From contig CM039502.1 in the NCBI GenBank assembly GCA_022432975.1, forward strand, positions 24,884,383 through 24,948,382: a DNA stretch of 64,000 nt, given 5' to 3'. The position numbers and the translations under genes were made by a program. The notes beneath the pieces were generated by a model. The model saw only the letters and a program-made list of their open reading frames with translations. It searched no databases and was not told the origin of the DNA. Below are positions 58,901-64,000 of the stretch, piece after piece; position 1 is the first letter of the stretch, and every line of letters begins with the position of its first letter. Source of the stretch: Begonia masoniana. Lineage: Eukaryota > Streptophyta > Magnoliopsida > Cucurbitales > Begoniaceae.

Positions 58901-59321
58901 GTCTTTTGTTTCTGCTTCCACCTATGACACTGTTTGGCGGAAGAAGTCTTATGTTTCTGCTTCCACCGCTGACACTGTTTGGCAGAAGAAGTTTTCTATT
59001 TCTACTTCTGCCGCTGGGACTTTTGGTGGAGGTTGTGTTTGAAATTTTAAGACATTTAAATATTCAAAACCTTTATGTCCTCGGTTCTTTTTGGCCGATG
59101 GTTTCTATCATTTAACACTTATATAAGAATGGTTTTAGTGAATTGTTTTACCCTGTTTTATACAAATATTTTTCCGCTACAAGTTTTAACGTCTTACTTT
59201 TTTCGTTTATAAAAGTCGAATTTTGACCGTGGAGTGAAGTTTTAAAACCCTTCCCAGATTGTCTTAGTTCTGTTCAGCATTATGAGTACCGAACCAAGTT
59301 ATAAAATTTCGGGGCGTTACA
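55933..59321 (+). repeat. Right LTR of C, part 2
   Basis: Resumes with the second GTTTG and ends GGGGCGTTACA at 59321, before TSD AGAGC. Matches 22815-23830 and 26278-26703, but is about 1.96 kb longer because of a 45-bp minisatellite. The arm at 56402-56416 (GTTTTATAATGTAGG) has two G-to-A changes that weaken its pairing with 55952-55966. Confidence 0.94.
56877..59020 (+). repeat. 45-bp minisatellite, about 47 units, in right LTR of C
   Basis: GGCGGAAGAA recurs at 56904, 56949, then every 45 bp from 57001 to 58981. Most units are identical. Variants with CTAACAC cluster at 57841 and 57961-58201, and a variant with CCTATGACAC occurs at both ends (57121 and 58921). Within each unit CTTCC..CGC can fold on GCGGAAG. 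The left LTR has only about four units. Unit length divisible by three and lacking stops gives false ORFs of up to 729 codons on both strands. Confidence 0.97.
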
Positions 59322-59923
59322 AGAGCCTTCTCTGTTACTCGGTGCATTACATCCGAGAGGTTCTCCGTTCTGGCCAACCAAGTCCAAGGGATTACTTAGT
59401 GGTTCTGTTGACAACATCTTCTCCAAATCTTTCTAAGGATATGAAAATAGAAGGAGGTTGGGAAATCCTGGATCACTGCTGGAGCGTCTTTCATTTGCGG
59501 AGGACTCTTTCCCGAGAAGGTGTTGTAAGTTGCCTCCTGGGCCAGCACAACGTTCGTTCGATTGCCACCATTCCTTCGACCTCTTCTAAGGAAGAATCAA
59601 GGTGGGTTGTTCCATTTCCAGTGTACGCAGGGCCTTGTCTATTTGTTGCAGCTCTCCTTCGTTCTCAGAGGCGTCTTCATCTGAAAGGTGTTGTGGTCAC
59701 CCTTAGGACTGACAGTGGTTCCCTCGTCATTATATTCACTCCATCACCATCCTTTGAGGATATTATTGGTTTGTTATCTCCTCATTCACCAGGTAATCAT
59801 GTACCCATTTCACGTCATCGTCTTCTATTTTCCATCAAATTTTATTATGTTTTCCGCTGCCAATATATATTGTTTGGGGTGCATCCTCGGCTTCAACAGA
59901 GAGAGCACCGACCCATGTTTCTT

Positions 59924-60199
59924 TGTAACGAACTCTTCCTCATAGTAAGATATTGTCCGCTTTGGGTGAACTTCGGCCATCACAAATTTGTTTTTTCAAT
60001 GAAGACTTCCCAAGTGGTCACTCAACTTGGTACTACTCTCGCTGGAGCACTCTTAACTTCAGAGTTCTGATGGGAACTGGTGCAATTGTGCTTCAAAACA
60101 TGTCTTACTATCTTTGAGAGGAATTCTTTACATATGGAATATTTTCATCTTCCCCCCAAACGATGTGGGATTGCGCCCAACCCCTCTCGGGTCATCACA
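59924..60199 (-). mobile_element. Solo LTR of a Cassandra-type TRIM element
   Basis: 276 bp, TG...CA ends, exact TSD TTCTT at 59919-59923 and 60200-60204. The homologous B LTR (near 8540) has TTCTT once and no insertion. On the minus strand it starts TGTGATGACCCGAG, then has a CCCACATCG phrase, a 5S rRNA-like block and CACCCAAAGCGGACAATATC, all features of Cassandra terminal-repeat retrotransposons. No internal region, so a solo LTR. Confidence 0.85.
60003..60110 (-). other. 5S rRNA-like domain within the TRIM LTR
   Basis: The minus strand reads CCCATCAGAACTCTGAAGTT, AAGAGTGCTCCAGCGAGAGT and AGTACCAAGTTGAGTGACC, matching the second half of plant 5S rRNA, including the internal RNA polymerase III control region, with several substitutions. 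It is a transposon component, not a functional 5S gene. Confidence 0.8.
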
Positions 60200-60247
60200 T
60201 TCTTGTTCCTATTTAGTGAGAGATTTGTAGGATCGAAGCACGTTACA

Positions 60248-62146
60248 TGGTCCTACCTCAACTCCTCCCTTCATTTTGCAATCCTCACATAATTCTTACT
60301 TCAATTAATTCTCCGGGTGTTTTGGGCAGACATTTCTAGGCCCCCAACCTTTTTGAGACATTCTTGTCCTTAATCCTCCAAGCCTCGTAGCTAGATTTGT
60401 CATAAGCTAGTTCTACAACCAAATCATGTCATCAGATAACAATTATTTCCTATCGCCCTCCCTCTGGAGCATTTAATACGATCGTTCAAACTATGGACTC
60501 TTCTCCCATTGTCTCCTTTGTGTCTAGTTCAAATAACTCTACATAACTTATGAACACTGAAGAAACAAATCATTTTATTCAAGATAATTTTGAACTTTCA
60601 TAGCCCATTTAAAATCATTTTATTCAAGATATTTTTGAACTTTCATAGCCCATTCCATAATGTGGAAATGATAAGGTTCAGGTTGCAAATGACCAATCTC
60701 TTCTTATCTCAAACTCAGGTGATGTACTAATCATTATTCCCTCTATTTCACTTTCTTTATCTTATACTTTACATATTCCCTCTCTGTCTCCTAACTTGAT
60801 ACTTATTACTTATCAAGCTTTTCATTTCCCCACCCAAGAGTCGCAAAATTATTGATCGTAAGTCAGTTTACACACTTAAGTCAAATGCTGATGAAACTTT
60901 TACTTGATACAAGGCATGATTGGTCGCTAAGGGGTTTCATCAATTGAAAGACTTAGATAATGCATAAACGTTTAGCCCTGTGGTCAAACCGACCACTATT
61001 TGAGTTGTTTTGTCGCTTGTTGCTTCTTTCAATTGGAATGTGCGACAACTTGATGTAAGCAATGTCTTCCTTCACAGTGATCTTCAAGAAATTGTCTTTG
61101 TGGAGCAACCTCCTGGTTTTGTTGATTCATCAAATCCAACTGTCATTTTTTGTCTTCTCAAAGCTATATATTGCCTTAAATAGACAAAGACCATAGTTCA
61201 CTAAACTGTAAATTGCTCTTCTTTAATTTGATTTTACAAATTTGGTGCAGATACATCCATGTTTCTATACATATCAGGTGAGATTACTCTTATTATTCTT
61301 ATTTAAGTGGACAATTTCCTGCTCGCTGGAAAAAACTCAACTCATATTTCTAATTTCATGACTTTTTTAAGTTTGCTGTTGGCTTTAAAGAATCTTGGTC
61401 AAATCCATTATTTTCTGGTATAGGGCACAACAATGGCTTCTTCAATGTTTTGGATACAATTAAAAGTACATTGTACAATTACTTTCACAAGCAAATATGT
61501 AAGATTCAAAACCATGTCCAACTCCCATGGTGGTTGGTCTAGTTCTCTCGGATTCATCTAGAACTTCCCTTGAAGATGGTACCCATTATCATGGTCTTGT
61601 TGGTGGCTTTTCAATATTGTAAACAAATTGTGTCAGTTTATGCACAAGTCTACTATTTTCCGTTTGCAAGCTCTAAAGTCGGTCATATACTACCTAAGAG
61701 CTACTGCTCAATTTGGTCTTCACTTCTTCAAATCACCCACCTTTGACGTGGTGTATTACACGGATGTCAACTAGAGTTCATGCCCTGTTGATAGAAAAAG
61801 TACTGGTTTTATTCTAATTGTTTGGCCTTCAGCAAAGCAGAAATATGTCTAGCGATCCAGTACTGAATCAAAATATAGAAGTCTTCCTACTTCTCCACCT
61901 CATATGCTTTGTGATAACATTAGCGCCATGTACTTAGCCACAAATCATGTGTTGCCTTCTAAGTCCAAACACGTGGAATTGGACTATCATTTTGTTCGAG
62001 ATATGATACACAATAAGCCGCTCACAGTGGGATTTACTCCTTCATAATTGCATCTAGCAGATGGTCTCATAAAACCATTCGCCATTGGTGATTTTGTAAA
62101 GTCCAAAATCTAGCTCAATGTTTTACATCCTTAGCTTAAGGGGAGA
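60248..62146 (+). pseudogene. Copia RT and RNase H remnant (right half of the split Copia element)
   Basis: Heavily degraded plus-strand coding. From about 60913: LVAKGFHQLK, TFSPVVKPTTI, NWNVRQLDVSNVFLH and FVEQPPGFVDSS, the Ty1/copia RT signature. Around 61290-61320 the YVDD box is damaged (a stop replaces Tyr and the last Asp is Asn). RNase H follows: YYLRATAQFGLHFFKSPTFD, YYTDVN, DRKSTGF and SSTESKYRSL. Near 61910-62045 it reads LCDNISAMYLATN and SKHVELDYHFVRDMIHNK. Many stops and frame changes. Integrase was not recognised; 60251-60860 is too degraded to assign. AAGGGGAG at 62139-62146 is the probable polypurine tract. Confidence 0.85.
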
Positions 62147-62339
62147 TGTTGAGCCCCTGTTCCTAAAAAAATGAATATGTGAATAGAATTTATATTCCTC
62201 TTCTCTCTCCACATCTTTACACACTATTACTATTGTAAAAATGTTTTTGTCACCTTATACTATTGTTGACTCTGTAGATAGAGATCTAGAATGTTCAACT
62301 CATGTATGTAAAAACAAGTGTAAAGAGTTTATGGATATA
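62147..62339 (+). repeat. Probable start of the Copia 3' LTR
   Basis: TGTTGAGCCCCTG directly follows the polypurine tract. The far end cannot be placed, because the 5' LTR is not in the window. Confidence 0.5.
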
Positions 62340-62875
62340 ACGTCCCCGGTTACTCCTAGTATAATATTATCCGTTTTGGGCAGAGCCCGCACAACTTTGA
62401 TTTTGGGGTCAGACCCAAAACGCGTTGTACTAGGTAGGGAGGGGAACTCTACTTATAAACCATGCATTTTTCAGTCTCCCAAGTAATATGGAATTGTGCA
62501 CCCCCACTGGTATGGGCTGGGCCCCACCGGAACATCATTGCCTTCATATGGTGGCTGTTACAATCTCCTCCCCTTCGGGGTCCGACGTCCTTGTTGGCCA
62601 TACTTTCGGTTTGGCAGTGCCTCTAATACCATTTGTAAAGTCCCTCGGTGCTCCCATTCCTTTTATTCAGCTTTGGGTCAGAGCATGCACGGATTTGTTC
62701 TTAGGGTCAGCCCGAAAACGCATTGTACTAGGTAGAGAGGGGAACTCTACTTATAAACCATGCATTTTTCACTCTTCCAATCAATGTGAGTTTGTGGACC
62801 TCCACTGGTATGGGCTGGGCCCTGCCGGACCTTCTTTGTTTTCACATGGTGGGCTGTTACAATGGAAATATATGA
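62340..62875 (+). repeat. Duplicated LTR-like unit with TATA motif
   Basis: Two related ~250-bp copies (about 62340-62575 and 62615-62870) share AAAACGC(G/A)TTGTACTAGGTAG, GGGAACTCTACTTATAAACC and CACTGGTATGGGCTGGGCCC. CTTATAAACC looks like a TATA region. It resembles short promoter-bearing LTR/TRIM sequences, but the family is not identified. Open frames through it (62241-62883) lack any recognisable protein. Nothing is assigned to 62876-62998. Confidence 0.6.
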
Positions 62876-62998
62876 AGAAATAGGTGCTTGTGTTGGTGAT
62901 CAGAGAGATTCAAGCTAAGTCGAACTCTTGAATGTGTAATCATGATTTTTAGCAAAATTTTAGAAGAAATTTGGAGTTTTGGATTATGATTTGAAATA

Positions 62999-64000
62999 TG
63001 TCATGACCCGGATATGGGCCTACTGTCGAGTTGAGCGACCTAATTCTCGAAGAGAACCTGACTGCTTAGCGCAAGGCTAGGTTTTCAGCGGAAGACTTTA
63101 AAATAAACTGAGTCTGACCCTCACGGAATAGGTCAAAGTCCACATAGCGATCACATAATAATAAGATAGTGTCAAACTCAGAATAATCCAATAACTACTG
63201 TGCATGAAATAATTTATACAAACCAAAGAAGAAAAATAATACAACCAAAGAATATTCTAACTAGGACATATAATAAAGCTCGAGAAAACAAAGAAAGGGA
63301 TGAAGAAGAGGATCCATTCCTCAACGAGCATCAACAACACTAGCCTCCACGATCCTAACCTGGAAAAGAAAGGGGTTTTAGGATGAATGACTAACTCAGT
63401 AAGACACCCTACACTATACTCAAATGCACGTGTAAAATTGGCTTCATTATTTTCTTTGAAAAGCATGTAACATTTTATAAAAAAATGCAATGCAGTGCAT
63501 GAGTTTACATTCAAAAATATTTTTCTTTCATTTCAAAACAAGCTCCAGGAGTCAAGAATTTACAAATCACTAAATTCTTTTTTACCATGTTTAAAACCGA
63601 CTCAACTAGCAATGAGTGGGGCTGGTTCAAAAATATTACTATGTACATAGGTAGCTATACATAAAATAAGCTCCCAACAGTTTTGTTTGAAAACAATTAC
63701 ATTGAAAAAGAAGGGTCACTCAAGAATCCCTCCGACGTACTATCATAGAAAGGCGGCGGCCTAAAGGTTCAACAACATCTCATGAGCCAGAAAGAAGCTG
63801 AAAAGTGACTGTGATCTAAAGATCCAACCATGGCACACGGGTTGCCAGCGAGCCACTCAAAGACGACACAACTAGCGTATCAAAAAGAGGTCAGGGAGAA
63901 GATCAGCGACGACACCACTTAATCATAACAAAAGTGTGCTTGGGGACACAGAGACCAGGCAACGACACCACTCGCAAAACTGTAACATCAAACACACCCT
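62999..64000 (-). repeat. LTR fragment, minus strand, running off the window
   Basis: Plus strand begins TGTCATGACCCGG. Read on the minus strand this is an LTR 3' end (...CCGGGTCATGACA), and farther right the minus strand has CTTACTGAGTTAGTCATTC, matching the 'CTTACTGAG' region that sits before the last acceptor in the other LTRs. The 5' part lies beyond 64000. No gene seen. Confidence 0.6.

Larger units (their letters stand above)
12089..59321 (+). mobile_element. Element C: chromovirus carrying seven nested insertions
   Basis: Starts TGTAGCAACTGG, ends GGGGCGTTACA, and is flanked by AGAGC at 12084-12088 and 59322-59326. Removing later insertions gives a left LTR of about 1.98 kb, a right LTR of about 3.94 kb (longer because of a minisatellite), a primer site at 26707, and gag-PR-RT-RH-INT-chromodomain on the plus strand in pieces: 26859-26880, 42680-45914 and 48557-49715. 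The identical AGAGC copies, and the continuity of the B LTR across the gap, show that the whole 47.2 kb entered as one element that later received D, I, J, K, G, E and F. Confidence 0.93.
7233..60247 (+). mobile_element. Element B: RT-less gypsy-like element, split by a 47-kb insertion
   Basis: Direct LTR copies at 7233-8589 and 11380-12088 plus 59322-60247 flank an internal region with a primer site and gag-like coding but no recognisable RT, RNase H or integrase. The 3' LTR is broken at 12088/59322 by element C and again by the small solo LTR at 59924-60199. With insertions removed the element is about 5.5 kb. CATGG precedes the 5' LTR (7228-7232) and also overlaps the 3' end (60246-60250), so the outer boundary is uncertain by about 2 bp. 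It sits inside a Copia element. Confidence 0.8.
59322..60247 (+). repeat. 3' LTR of element B, second part
   Basis: Continues from 12088 after the second AGAGC. Parallels 7958-8589, with a 276-bp insertion plus its TSD at 59924-60204. Ends CACGTTACA. A long frame at 59282-60070 is not supported as a gene. Confidence 0.88.

Noticed and set aside
56877..59020. CRISPR-like array
   Set aside because: Units are directly adjacent with no variable spacers, in a plant LTR.
56853..59115. Long ORFs of 729, 722 and 590 codons on both strands
   Set aside because: They are read-through of a 45-bp minisatellite whose unit length is a multiple of three and lacks stops; the peptide is a pure repeat in all frames and there is no start or codon-use evidence.
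59282..60070. 262-codon plus-strand ORF
   Set aside because: It crosses the C/B junction, the B LTR and the TRIM insertion, so it is composite non-coding sequence.
60003..60110. Genuine 5S rRNA gene
   Set aside because: Only the second half is recognisable, it carries several substitutions, and it lies inside a TG...CA insertion with a TSD, as in Cassandra LTRs.
62241..62883. ORFs of 79-131 codons
   Set aside because: They lie over a duplicated LTR-like unit with a TATA motif; no domain and no conservation as protein between the two copies.

Overview
This window looks like plant nuclear heterochromatin, most likely from a eudicot. It consists almost entirely of LTR retrotransposons inserted into one another. 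No convincing host gene, tRNA gene or CRISPR array was found. Most of the DNA belongs to Ty3/gypsy chromoviruses that look Tekay/Del-like: long LTRs of 2 to 4 kb, a primer site TGGTATCAGAGC matching initiator tRNA-Met, gag with CCHC knuckles, protease-RT-RNase H-integrase, and a C-terminal chromodomain-like tail. The family names are my reading of motifs; no database was searched.

Layout. (1) 1-5673: the 3' part of gypsy element A (pol and 3' LTR). (2) 5674-6417: a truncated LTR on the minus strand. (3) 6418-7232 and 60248-62146: the gag and the RT/RNase H of one old Copia element, split apart by everything between them. (4) 7233-60247: element B, a gypsy-like element with gag-like coding but no recognisable RT, inserted in the Copia. 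(5) 12089-59321: element C, a chromovirus inserted in the 3' LTR of B (TSD AGAGC). C carries further insertions: D (12211-22390, full length, minus strand, TSD TAGGG) and solo LTR I (23831-26277, TSD AGAAG) in its left LTR; J (26881-42679, TSD AAGAC) in its gag, with K (28930-34983, TSD CGCAA) in the 5' LTR of J; solo LTR G (45915-48556, TSD AAAAA) in its integrase; and solo LTR E (50302-55932, TSD GTTTG) in its right LTR, with solo LTR F (52580-55708, TSD TAATT) inside E. A solo Cassandra-type TRIM LTR carrying 5S rRNA-like sequence (59924-60199, TSD TTCTT) lies in the second half of the 3' LTR of B. (6) 62147-64000: the end of the Copia, a duplicated LTR-like repeat, and another minus-strand LTR fragment. 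The deepest chain is Copia > B > C > J > K.

All the long pol frames are broken by stops, frameshifts, deletions or catalytic changes. The one clean retroelement ORF is in K: a 244-codon in-frame fusion of the gag N-terminus to the chromodomain tail.

The most unusual signal is shared by the LTRs of otherwise diverged families. Each has splice-like junctions around a 44-58 nt micro-exon. Each also has an inverted-repeat pair that links a site just downstream of the second donor to the downstream 3' splice site, and the two arms change together between families. Several families also share a palindrome-rich module about 220-460 nt before the LTR 3' end, preceded in four of them by a hairpin with compensatory changes. 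Together these suggest a structured, spliced leader RNA in these chromoviruses, inferred only from sequence.
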